From Alphaproteobacteria bacterium (GTDB lineage: Bacteria > Pseudomonadota > Alphaproteobacteria > TMED109), in the NCBI GenBank assembly GCA_022819905.1, contig JAJEGJ010000066.1, positions 1 through 33,081 on the forward strand: 33,081 nucleotides of DNA, read 5' to 3'. The notes below the pieces were generated by a model. It saw nothing but the letters and a program-made list of their open reading frames with translations. It did no database searches and was not told where the DNA came from. This document shows positions 8,006 to 15,385 of this stretch, one piece after another (the stretch's first letter is position 1; every line of letters starts with the position of its first letter). The translations under genes and the position numbers were made by a program.

Positions 8006-8926
8006 ATGCATGCAACGCCTGAAGTCGAACGCATCCTCAGCCACTACGAGGGGGAATCTCCGGCGCTGCTCGCGAACCTGGGCCGGATCCTCATGCACGG
8101 GGCGCTCGGCGGCACCGGCCGGGTCCTGATCCTGCCGGTCGACCAGGGTTTCGAGCACGGTCCCGGCCGGTCGTTCGCGCCCAATCCGGACGGGTACGAT
8201 CCGCACTACCACTACCAGCTGGCGCTCGACGCCGACCTGAGCGCGTTCGCAGCGCCGCCCGGCCTCCTCCAGGCCGGAGTCGACACGTTCGCCGGACGCG
8301 TGCCCCTGATCCTGAAGCTGAACAGCGGCATGAGCTGGTCGACGGTCAAGGATCAGGCCGTGACCGCGTCGGTGGGCGACGCAGTGCGGCTCGGGTGTGC
8401 GGCGGTCGGGTTCACGATGTACCCCGGTGCCGAGACCCAGTACGGAATGATGGAAGAGCTGCGCGAGATCATCCGCGAGGCGCGGGCGGCAGGGCTTCCG
8501 GCCGTCGTCTGGTCGTACCCGCGCGGCGGTGCGCTCGCCAGGGAGGACGAGACGGCGCTCGACGTGACCGCCTACGCTGCGCATCTCGCGGCGCTGATCG
8601 GTGCGCACGTGATCAAGGTCAAGCCGCCGACGGCACAGCTGGCGCAGAAGGAGGCCGCGGCGGTTTACGCCGAGCACGGTGTGCCAGCCGGGACCCTGTC
8701 CGAGCGGGTCCGTCACGTGATGCAGGCCGCCTTCAACGGCCGGCGGATCGTCGTCTTTTCCGGGGGCTCGGCCAAGGGACAGGATGCCATCCTGGCGGAA
8801 GTGGGGGAGATCGCCCGCGGCGGCGGTCACGGCTCGATCATGGGCCGGAACAGCTTTCAACGGAAGAAGCCGGACGCCCTCGCCCTGCTGAACGCCATCG
8901 TTGACATCTACCGGAGCGCATGCTGA
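8006..8926 (+). CDS. Class I fructose-bisphosphate aldolase, DhnA/FbaB type
   Basis: This enzyme cleaves or condenses fructose 1,6-bisphosphate through a Schiff-base lysine. At 306 residues it belongs to the archaeal-type (DhnA/FbaB) TIM-barrel class I family rather than the zinc-dependent class II family. Seen are LILPVDQGFEHGPGRSF at about 41-57, LILKLNSGMSW near 101-111, GFTMYPG near 135-141, and HVIKVKPPT at 201-209, where K204 or K206 should be the Schiff-base residue. The late GGSAKGQD and GSIMGRNSFQRKK segments bind phosphate. The ATG at 8006 follows AGAAGGA by a good spacing; a TTG two codons earlier is in frame. The gene follows pgk by 29 bases and overlaps thiE by 7 bases. Confidence 0.93.
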   Translation: MHATPEVERILSHYEGESPALLANLGRILMHGALGGTGRVLILPVDQGFEHGPGRSFAPNPDGYDPHYHYQLALDADLSAFAAPPGLLQAGVDTFAGRVPLILKLNSGMSWSTVKDQAVTASVGDAVRLGCAAVGFTMYPGAETQYGMMEELREIIREARAAGLPAVVWSYPRGGALAREDETALDVTAYAAHLAALIGAHVIKVKPPTAQLAQKEAAAVYAEHGVPAGTLSERVRHVMQAAFNGRRIVVFSGGSAKGQDAILAEVGEIARGGGHGSIMGRNSFQRKKPDALALLNAIVDIYRSAC

Positions 8927-9606
8927 CGCAATCCGGACCGGGCGGCGCCGGGCAGCGCTGCCGGCTGTACCTGATCACGCCGTCGGTCTTTGATCTCGAG
9001 GCGTTCGTTTCACGGTTCGAGGAAGCGCTCGCCGGCGGCCCGGTGGGCTGCGTGCAGCTGCGGATGAAGGAGGCGGACGACGCCGCGGTCGTGGCGGCGA
9101 TGGCCGAACTCCTGCCCCGATGCCGCGAGCGCGGCGTGCCGCTGGTGCTGAACGACCGGGCCCACCTCGTGGAGATGACCGACGCCGACGGGCTGCACGT
9201 GGGCGCGGAGGATCTGCCCGCCGAGGCGGCGCGCGAGCGGATCGGGGCGGACCGGGTCCTGGGGGTCAGCTGCTACGACTCCAAGCATGCCGCGATGGAG
9301 GCAGCCGCCAGGGCCGATGCGGACTACGTGGCGTTCGGCGCGTTCTTCCCGACGGCGACCAAGACGCCGCGGGCCCGACCTAACGTCTCGCTCCTTAGGG
9401 ACTGGGACACCGCCACCGTCGTGCCGGCGGTAGCTATCGGGGGCATCACGCCGACGAATTGCGGGCCTCTGGCCGAGGCCGGGGCGGCCTTCGTGGCCGT
9501 GGTCTCGGCGGTCTGGGAACACCCGGGCGGACCGGGCGCGGCCGTGGCTGCGTTCAACCGCGCGCTAGACGAGGCGGCGAGCCGGACGGCTGTCGATCAG
9601 CGGTAG
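8920..9606 (+). CDS. thiE: Thiamine-phosphate synthase
   Basis: This enzyme joins hydroxymethylpyrimidine diphosphate and thiazole phosphate to give thiamine phosphate. It has 228 residues and a TIM-barrel fold. Motifs in order are RLYLITP, CVQLRMKEAD, LVLNDRAHL, GLHVGAEDLPA, GVSCYDSKHAAMEAA, YVAFGAFFPTATK and the phosphate-binding VAIGGITP. The ATG lies inside the end of the aldolase gene (7-base overlap). Its place at the end of a cluster led by the thiamine-diphosphate enzyme transketolase is a plausible functional link, though thiE-fba neighbours may simply be inherited gene order. A short hairpin follows the stop. Some relatives have a degenerate site; here the main motifs look intact. 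Confidence 0.92.
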   Translation: MLTQSGPGGAGQRCRLYLITPSVFDLEAFVSRFEEALAGGPVGCVQLRMKEADDAAVVAAMAELLPRCRERGVPLVLNDRAHLVEMTDADGLHVGAEDLPAEAARERIGADRVLGVSCYDSKHAAMEAAARADADYVAFGAFFPTATKTPRARPNVSLLRDWDTATVVPAVAIGGITPTNCGPLAEAGAAFVAVVSAVWEHPGGPGAAVAAFNRALDEAASRTAVDQR

Positions 9607-9610
9607 CGAC

Positions 9611-9631
9611 GGGGAATCGCAGCCATTCCCC
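9611..9631. terminator. Short hairpin between thiE and rpsU
   Basis: GGGGAAT (9611-9617) and ATTCCCC (9625-9631) pair around a 7-base loop, between the convergent thiE and rpsU stops. It is a likely shared terminator, but without a T tract. Confidence 0.5.
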
Positions 9632-9650
9632 GAGGGCGTAAGGGAAACGG

Positions 9651-9851
9651 TCAGGCTTCGCGCGCTGCGCGCTTGCGCTGCAGCTTCCGCCAGCGGCGCA
9701 CGGCTTCCGACTTTTCGCGGGCCCTTCGCTCGGAGGGCTTCTCGTAGGCCCTCCGCTTCTTCATTTCCCGGTACAGACCTTCGCGCTGGAGCTTTTTCTT
9801 CAGCGCCTTCAGGGCCTGATCGACATTGTTATCTCGTACGACGACCTGCAA
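9651..9851 (-). CDS. rpsU: 30S ribosomal protein S21
   Basis: This small basic protein of the 30S subunit helps position mRNA at initiation. It has 66 residues starting [20 protein letters not shown] and continuing with the conserved EGLYREMK and [15 protein letters not shown] segments, followed by a lysine/arginine-rich tail. The usual family start is MQV(L)VRDNNV, so the TTG at 9851-9849 is taken as the start. The longer reading to 9953 adds residues with no family similarity. A GAGAGAG stretch lies just upstream as a ribosome-binding site. The gene stands alone and converges on thiE. Confidence 0.94.
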   Translation of the reverse strand: MQVVVRDNNVDQALKALKKKLQREGLYREMKKRRAYEKPSERRAREKSEAVRRWRKLQRKRAAREA

Positions 9852-10153
9852 TGGATGCTCTCTCTCGTGGACGAAATTGCTCAAATTCCCGTCAGGGCGG
9901 TCGCTTTCTATAGCACAGGCGCGGATACGATGGGAAGGCGCCGGTTGCCACACAGGGTCATTTCACGCTGCCGGAACTCTGGCGTGGCGGTCATGTACGA
10001 CCCTTGGCGTAACTTGCTGCCCATCGAGTCAAAAAAAGATAACTAAATTGGAAATGTCATGAATAAGTTTCATTTTTTGATCTGAAAAGATAACTAAGTC
10101 GTCCATTCGGGTGTATAGTTACTTTTTCGAACCGACCCCGGAGGACGCCGGTC
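9852..10153. other. Divergent control region between rpsU and the AlbA_2 gene
   Basis: This holds no gene. On the minus strand TGCTATAGA (9915-9907) resembles an extended -10 box for rpsU, without a good -35. From about 10025 the DNA becomes strikingly AT-rich and carries the repeated elements listed separately. TATAGT at 10114-10119 is a possible -10 box for the plus-strand gene, and GGAGG at about 10139-10143 is its ribosome-binding site. Confidence 0.5.
10034..10127. promoter_or_regulatory. Repeated AT-rich operator candidate
   Basis: A perfect 13-base direct repeat, AAAAGATAACTAA, occurs at 10034-10046 and 10085-10097, exactly 51 bases apart (close to five helical turns). A related sequence in inverse orientation, ATAGTTACTTTTT, is at 10115-10127. 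The second copy covers the place where a -35 box would be for the TATAGT at 10114. The arrangement looks like binding sites for a regulator, quite possibly the product of the next gene, which has a predicted DNA-binding domain. Confidence 0.55.
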
Positions 10154-11914
10154 ATGGCTTTGGGAGCGTTTGGGCGGGACCCGATTGACGACCTCGTTGA
10201 GCAGGGACTGCGTCGATTGGCGCAGGGCGAGTCGCCGCGCCGAATCGAGACGGAGCGGCTGGATGTGAAGGAAGAGCCGGGCCGTCGAGGGTCCGGAGGG
10301 ACCGTTTCTCCCGGCGAAAAAACTAGCGAGGAGGCCGCCGACTTCCTGGCGGCGGAGCTGGCCTGCATGGCGAACACGCCCGGGGGCGGTGCGCTCATTG
10401 TCGGCGTCGCTGATGACGGTGCCCGGGTCGGCACCAGGCTTGATCCGGGTTGGCTCCGTCATCGCATATGGGAGCGCACCTCCGGACAACTCACAATCGC
10501 AGCCCGCGAGGAGCATCTCGATGGCTGCCGTATCCTGATCCTGACCTGCGTGGAGGCGCTCGCCCCCGTCAGGTACCGCGGGAAGTTGCGATGGCGTGTC
10601 GGGACCAACTGTGTCGAGGTCGATCCCATTGTCTGGCAATCAAGGATGCTGGAGCGGGTTGGCTTCGACTGGTCAGACGAGCCGTCCGGTCACACCCTGA
10701 ACGATGTTAGCTCGGTCGCCTGCGAGGTGGCGCGCAGCTACCTGCGTGAATCCAACGGCGATGAGACCGGCGCTGGCCTGATCGATGCCACCGACGTCGA
10801 TCTGCTCCGTCGCCTCAATCTGGTCAAGGACTCGCAACAGCTCACGAACGCAGGGTCACTGTTGTTCGTGGAGACCCCTTGGCCAGCAGTCGACTACATT
10901 CGCCGCGACATGCCGGGGGGCGATAGCACCCTGCGCATCCACGGTGCCGGACCCCTGCTCGCGCAAGTGCATCAGGTCGAACAGGCCGGAGCGGTGGCCA
11001 ACCGCGTAACGCACACCGCCGAGGGCTTTGCGCGCAACAGGATCCGGGCCATCCCGCCTCGGACATTGCGTGAAGCGGTGGTCAACGGGATCGTTCACCG
11101 TGACTGGCAGTCGCCGCTGCCGACCACCATTGAGCACGTTGGCGACACGTTGACAGTGACTTCGCCCGGCGGATTTGTGGGGGGAGTGAATCCCGGCAAC
11201 ATCATTACCCACCCCGCGGTACCCCGCTATCGAAGCCTCGCTGAGGCCATGGCTGCACTGGGCTTGGCGGAACGCGAGGGAATCGGTGTCGACAGGATGG
11301 TGCGGGACATGCTGGCCATCGGGCTACCCGCGCCGGTCATCTCCGAGGTCGACGGCCCATACGTTCGCGTCGTGCTGCTCGGTGGGGCCCCGGACGAAGC
11401 TACCGCTGCCTTGGTGGCAGCGCTGGTTCCCCCCCGGGCCGGCGACATCGATTCGCTCCTGCTGATCGAGCACTTGACTCGGCGTGGCTGGGTTGATGCG
11501 GTCTCGGCAATTCCGGTTCTGCAGCGCTCTTCCCAGATGGAAACCGAGGAGGCAATCCGTCGGCTGGCAGACGCCCGTCTGGGTCCAGGAGCTTCTGTGC
11601 CCGTGATTGCACCCGTGCGTGGCGTTGCCACACACTCCTCCGAAGCATTTCGACTCTCCGATGCGGCGCGCAGCCGACTCTCCCATCGGTGCGCCCATCT
11701 TCGCACCCCCAGGGGACGCGAAGCGTTCGTTCTTGACTGGAGCCGAGAGCGGGGGCGAGTTTCCACGACCGAGGTGGCTGATGTGACGGGGCTCAGCACC
11801 GTGACCGCCGGAAGGCTCCTGACCGGTCTCGCCAATACCGGTCAGCTTGAGGGGGGTCGGCCCGGGCGCAGAGGCCGGGGCTACTACTATGTTCCTGTCG
11901 ACACAGGACATTGA
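10154..11914 (+). CDS. AlbA_2/HATPase-type putative transcriptional regulator
   Basis: This 586-residue protein has the layout of the COG2865-type family. An N-terminal AlbA_2 (Schlafen-related) domain at about 35-160 contains FLAAELACMANTPGGGALIVGV. A divergent histidine-kinase-like ATPase (HATPase_c_4) domain at about 300-420 contains LREAVVNGIVHRDWQ, GDTLTVTSPGGF and LGLAEREGIGVDRM. The last 130 residues contain a winged-helix-like segment (STTEVADVTGLSTVTAGRLL). Such proteins are usually annotated as ATP-binding transcriptional regulators; some relatives occur with defence or toxin genes. A GGAGG site precedes the ATG. The upstream DNA carries AT-rich repeats that suit autoregulation, and a VapBC pair follows convergently. 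Domain assignments are confident; the cellular role is not known. Confidence 0.8.
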   Translation: MALGAFGRDPIDDLVEQGLRRLAQGESPRRIETERLDVKEEPGRRGSGGTVSPGEKTSEEAADFLAAELACMANTPGGGALIVGVADDGARVGTRLDPGWLRHRIWERTSGQLTIAAREEHLDGCRILILTCVEALAPVRYRGKLRWRVGTNCVEVDPIVWQSRMLERVGFDWSDEPSGHTLNDVSSVACEVARSYLRESNGDETGAGLIDATDVDLLRRLNLVKDSQQLTNAGSLLFVETPWPAVDYIRRDMPGGDSTLRIHGAGPLLAQVHQVEQAGAVANRVTHTAEGFARNRIRAIPPRTLREAVVNGIVHRDWQSPLPTTIEHVGDTLTVTSPGGFVGGVNPGNIITHPAVPRYRSLAEAMAALGLAEREGIGVDRMVRDMLAIGLPAPVISEVDGPYVRVVLLGGAPDEATAALVAALVPPRAGDIDSLLLIEHLTRRGWVDAVSAIPVLQRSSQMETEEAIRRLADARLGPGASVPVIAPVRGVATHSSEAFRLSDAARSRLSHRCAHLRTPRGREAFVLDWSRERGRVSTTEVADVTGLSTVTAGRLLTGLANTGQLEGGRPGRRGRGYYYVPVDTGH

Positions 11915-12179
11915 AGATCTCTTCCAGTCGCCACGAAATGTTGCGTCCGACCCTCCCATCGACGGCGGAGGGCGTCGTACGCTGCGGGGCTTGTCTGCAC
12001 GTCGCGGATCCGTGCGTAGCGTGGCGACGCCCTGCTGCGACCCACAGACCGTCAAGGGAACCCGTAGCCCGTTGCGGCAAGGGATGGCGATCGGGCAAGG
12101 GCAGTAGGTCAAGTCCCGGTGACGGCGCGGCGGGCGGCCGGGGGTGTAGCCGTGGCGGTGGGTGTTGCTGCCGAACGGA

Positions 12180-12608
12180 TCAGATGACAGTGAGGGATTC
12201 GGCGGTCGCCCGCCGGACAGCGCCCAGGGGTATGGACTTCTCGAGTGTGACGAAGCGGGCACCGTGCGAGACGGCCAGGGCCAGCAGGTAGACGTCCGTC
12301 AGTTGGCGCGGGACCAGCAGTTGATGGCGGTCGACGGCGTGATCGTCGAGCAGACTGACGTCATCGGCGAGGAATCGGTGCCACGGGGTGGATACGGCAA
12401 TTCGGAGCCGCATGACCGCCTCGGCCGCCCCCAGCACGTTGGGGTAACGCGGCTGAGAGAGGATCCGCACACAGCCATTCTGCGTGAGCGGGCACGAGGC
12501 CCATCCGTGTTTGATATGCGCTTCCAACCACTCCGAGACCGTCTGGTGCTGGGCGTGATTTTCGTCAAGCAGGGCTATCAGGACGTTGACGTCGAGCAGG
12601 GCCCGCAT
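12180..12608 (-). CDS. vapC: VapC-type PIN-domain toxin
   Basis: This 142-residue PIN-domain ribonuclease is the toxin half of a type II toxin-antitoxin pair. It has the family start ALLDVNVLIALLDENH (D6), then ASCPLTQNGCVRILSQPRYPN at about 37-57 (written here as PLTQNGCVRIL and neighbours), and RQLTDVYLLALAVSHG at 101-116 (D105). The last acidic position reads TLEKSIP, with E123 where many relatives have aspartate (TFD), a conservative change. The ATG follows the vapB stop after 3 bases, the usual antitoxin-first order. The target RNA cannot be told from sequence. Confidence 0.9.
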   Translation of the reverse strand: MRALLDVNVLIALLDENHAQHQTVSEWLEAHIKHGWASCPLTQNGCVRILSQPRYPNVLGAAEAVMRLRIAVSTPWHRFLADDVSLLDDHAVDRHQLLVPRQLTDVYLLALAVSHGARFVTLEKSIPLGAVRRATAESLTVI

Positions 12609-12611
12609 GGA

Positions 12612-12857
12612 TCAGACTCCCAGCTCATCCCGCAGCTCGTTGACGAGCTCGTTGGTGACGACCTCGCCCCCGGACGGAATGGGCTTGAAGCCGTAGACGT
12701 CTCGACGCGAATGCCTGGGGCCTGCGGAACCGGCCCGGGCCCGCAAGGCCTCGCGGAGCAGGCCGGAGACGAATTCGCCGGTGGTCGTCTGCTCGCGTTT
12801 GGCCAGTTCCTTGACGGCGTACAGGACATCGCCGTCGATGTTCAATGTGGTTCGCAT
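12612..12857 (-). CDS. vapB: VapB-type ribbon-helix-helix antitoxin
   Basis: This is the antitoxin partner of the adjacent PIN toxin, 81 residues from the ATG at 12857. It begins MRTTLNIDGDVLYAVKELA, the usual RHH beta strand and first helix, followed by TTTGEFVSGLLREALRA. The C-terminal part (VYGFKPIPSGGEVVTNELV) should wrap the toxin. A GTG at 12884 would add nine residues (MPDGHENPG) with no family similarity. That start would also lie next to the predicted transcription start, so I prefer the ATG. The RHH part should bind the operon's own promoter. Confidence 0.87.
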   Translation of the reverse strand: MRTTLNIDGDVLYAVKELAKREQTTTGEFVSGLLREALRARAGSAGPRHSRRDVYGFKPIPSGGEVVTNELVNELRDELGV

Positions 12858-12887
12858 GCCAGGGTTCTCGTGGCCATCCGGCACGAC

Positions 12888-12916
12888 ATGGTAGTGCGAC
12901 GGTCAACAGCATCCAA
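12888..12916 (-). promoter_or_regulatory. Candidate vapBC promoter
   Basis: On the minus strand TTGGAT (12916-12911) and TACCAT (12893-12888) are separated by 17 bases, putting the transcript start about 24 bases before the chosen vapB ATG. The boxes match the sigma-70 consensus only partly. A GCAC...GTGC dyad around 12881-12897 could be part of an operator. Confidence 0.3.
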
Positions 12917-13239
12917 CATCAAGCATCGACCATCACCGGCGCCGATGCCCGAGGATGCGCTTCGCGGCCGGCCGGCCGGCGCCGCGTGTTCCATCCCGCC
13001 CCGGTGGGCCCGGCGGCCGCAGATGCGGGATGCCGCGGCTGCGGGGATTCCTCCGGATGGCGCTGAAATCGTGTGACCGTTTCTGGCTCGCCCCTATGGC
13101 TTGACATATACTTGACATTCTGATGCACAGCTTGGCTTGCATATGGTGATGCCGCTCCCCGCGCTCGGTCTTGCGCGCAGCCGTTGCCGATTCCCCGCAG
13201 TCGACACACCGGAGCGCCACGCACGCGTGACGACGCCGG
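12917..13239. other. Non-coding interval between vapBC and the DUF218 gene
   Basis: No gene is supported. The left part is a GC-rich, CCGGCC-rich stretch. At 13102-13119 the sequence TTGACAT occurs twice, 11 bases apart, each copy resembling a -35 box. No clean -10 follows at 16-18 bases (the nearest is TTGCAT at 13138). It may drive the DUF218 gene. Confidence 0.4.
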
Positions 13240-13848
13240 TTGGAGTTCGACCTGGCGCGCTATAGGCGAGTCGTCCGCACGGTTCCGCTCGTCGTGGCGG
13301 GTTCCTGCATCTTCGCGTGGGCCGTTGGACTACAGGGATTCATCCAGTCATTGCCGACGGATCCCGCGATCGATTCCGACATCGAGGCCGTCATCGTGCT
13401 TACCGGAGGACAGGGTCGACTTGCCGCCGGGTTTCAACTGCTGGAGGTCAATTCCGGAGCGCGCCTGCTCATATCCGGGGTCGGCGCAGGCGTGCGCGCC
13501 GCCGACCTGGTCGTGCCGGAGAGCATCGAGTCCCGGGTGGATCTCGGTCGGACAGCCGCCAATACGGTGGGCAACGCCGTGGAAAGCCGGGAGTGGGCGA
13601 AGGAGCGCGGAATTGCTCGGGCCGTCCTCGTCACCAGCGATCTGCACCTGCCGCGCAGCCTGCTGCTGTTTCGCCATCTGGCACCGGCCATCGAGGTCGT
13701 TCCGTACCCGGTTGCGGGCCCGGGCGACAATCCTCACGACCGGTCGCTCGCGTGGTATGCCGCTGCCGCGGTCGAGTATTCCAAGTCGATCGTCATGCGA
13801 ATCATCCTGATGATCGGCGGGCTGGACTACATCGCGGGCAGATCCTGA
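13240..13848 (+). CDS. DUF218 (YdcF/ElyC-like) membrane-anchored protein
   Basis: This 202-residue protein has an N-terminal membrane segment (about 12-32, VPLVVAGSCIFAWAVG) and a DUF218 domain. The domain shows AVIVLTGGQGRLAAGFQLL near 50-68, RLLISGVG near 75, and LVTSDLHLPRSLLLFRH near 130-146, the last being the TS..H..R segment typical of YdcF, SanA and ElyC. Family members are envelope proteins linked to cell-wall precursor or barrier functions, with biochemistry still unclear. The start is a TTG at 13240, chosen because it places the membrane helix at the N-terminus; there is no ATG nearby. The RND pump genes follow in the same direction after about 170 bases. Confidence 0.82.
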   Translation: MEFDLARYRRVVRTVPLVVAGSCIFAWAVGLQGFIQSLPTDPAIDSDIEAVIVLTGGQGRLAAGFQLLEVNSGARLLISGVGAGVRAADLVVPESIESRVDLGRTAANTVGNAVESREWAKERGIARAVLVTSDLHLPRSLLLFRHLAPAIEVVPYPVAGPGDNPHDRSLAWYAAAAVEYSKSIVMRIILMIGGLDYIAGRS

Positions 13849-14017
13849 TGGCGCCGGCGACCGGATGCCCGCGGTGGAACCGCGCCAAACAAACGCTATA
13901 TGCTTGTGTTCATACACTTCCTGGGCGTGTGCACATCTCTAGCCGGGAACGTGGAGGTTCGCGGGCTGAGCGCGTTCGGATCCACCGCTCGACGATGCCG
14001 TCAACAGTTGCAACATC

Positions 14018-15385
14018 ATGACCGAGCCCACTGGCATCGAAGCTGAACCGAGGCGTGCCGAGGACGGAGCGTCCCCCGCCGATCCGGCCGTGCGCCGCTT
14101 CCGATTCTTCCGCGGGTTCCGGCGCATCTGGCATGGCCTGCATTTTGTCGGCGTGCTGGCTGCCGGGATTGCCGTCTTCATGGCTCTGGTCCGCGCCAAG
14201 ACGCCGCCGGAGATCCTGGACATGACCCTGCCGCCGCTGCCGGTGGCGGCGGCAACGGCCCAGGAGGGAGATCATCCGTCGACGATCATCGCCTACGGCG
14301 AGGTGGTCGCGCGGCGTTCAGCCGATGTCCGCGCCATCGTCGGGGGGCCCATTCTGCGGGTGTCGGACCAATTCGCGAACGGGGCGCCGGTGGTGGCGGG
14401 AGAGGTCCTGATCGAGCTGGACCCGTTCGAGTACGAGCGTCGGGTCGAGGAAACGGCCGCCGCAGTGCGGGAAGCAGAAGCACGGCTGCACGAAAACCGG
14501 GAGACCAGTCGCCATCAGTCGGACCTCGTGGCCCTCGCGGAGGAACGACGGGACCTGACGCAGACGGAGTACGAGCGGCAGGTGGATCTTGCCGAACAGA
14601 ACGTGAGCGCGAGGCGCACGCTGGAGGCGGCGCAGTCCAGGCTGGCGGCAGCCGAGGCGGAACTGACGCAGCGGCGCCAGCAGGCAACCGCCAGTGCGGC
14701 CAAGATCGCCCAGCAGGAAGCGGTGCTCGAACGCTTGCGCGCAGCCGAGGCGCGGAGCCGTCGGGCATTGAGCGACACCCAGATCCGCGCTGCTTTCGAT
14801 GGCTATCTCGCCCAGGTGTCGGGTGACCTGGGCCAGCAGATCAAGGCGGGGGAACGCGTCGCCCGGCTGATCGACACCGCCGTGCTTGAAGTCCGGTTCT
14901 TCATTCCCGAGCGGCAGCTTGCCCGGCTGGTCGAGATCGCCGACCGCGGCATTGGCGCCATCTGCGTGGTGTCGTGGCGGACGGAGGCGGGCGTCCGGAC
15001 GTATTCGGCCCGCGTGACCCGCATCGAGGGCGAAATTCAGTCCAACAGGGCGGGTGTCAACGTGTATGCCCGCATATCCGATGCGGACCTCGACGCGGAT
15101 CCGATCCGGCCGGGGGCCTTCGTCGAAGTCGAACTCTTCGAGGAGACCCATGTGCGAACGTTCCGGGTTCCGTCGGAGGCGCTGCATCCGGGCCCCAGCC
15201 TGCTGGTCGCGGAGGACGGGATCGCGGTGGCCAGGGCGGTCACGGTGGTGGCCCAGGCGGGCAGCACGGTGCTGCTGCGAGGCGACCTGCTCCCGGGCGA
15301 GGCCGTGATCGTGACCCGCTCCGGCGAACTTCATCCCGGGGATGCGATCGCGATCGTCGCCGACGAGACGCTACGTGGACAATAG
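14018..15385 (+). CDS. RND efflux periplasmic adaptor subunit (HlyD/AcrA-type)
   Basis: This 455-residue membrane-fusion protein would link the inner-membrane RND permease to an outer-membrane channel. It has a cytoplasmic N-terminal tail of about 40 residues, one membrane helix (about 43-60, FVGVLAAGIAVFMALV), and a biotinyl-lipoyl half near 95-130 (RAIVGGPILRV, GEVLIELDPFEYERRV). A long alanine/glutamate/arginine coiled-coil hairpin spans about 130-250. The second lipoyl half (IRAAFDGYLAQVSGDLGQQ) and beta-barrel domains complete it. The start ATG has only a weak ribosome-binding site. A possible -10 (TATATG at 13897) lies upstream. It overlaps the permease gene by 11 bases. No outer-membrane channel gene is present in the window. 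Confidence 0.93.
   Translation: MTEPTGIEAEPRRAEDGASPADPAVRRFRFFRGFRRIWHGLHFVGVLAAGIAVFMALVRAKTPPEILDMTLPPLPVAAATAQEGDHPSTIIAYGEVVARRSADVRAIVGGPILRVSDQFANGAPVVAGEVLIELDPFEYERRVEETAAAVREAEARLHENRETSRHQSDLVALAEERRDLTQTEYERQVDLAEQNVSARRTLEAAQSRLAAAEAELTQRRQQATASAAKIAQQEAVLERLRAAEARSRRALSDTQIRAAFDGYLAQVSGDLGQQIKAGERVARLIDTAVLEVRFFIPERQLARLVEIADRGIGAICVVSWRTEAGVRTYSARVTRIEGEIQSNRAGVNVYARISDADLDADPIRPGAFVEVELFEETHVRTFRVPSEALHPGPSLLVAEDGIAVARAVTVVAQAGSTVLLRGDLLPGEAVIVTRSGELHPGDAIAIVADETLRGQ

Noticed and set aside
12933..13220. Minus-strand frame with a CVDCGE zinc-finger-like start
   Set aside because: Only one Cys pair is organised, the rest is low-complexity Arg/Pro/Gly sequence, and there is no ribosome-binding site or family match.
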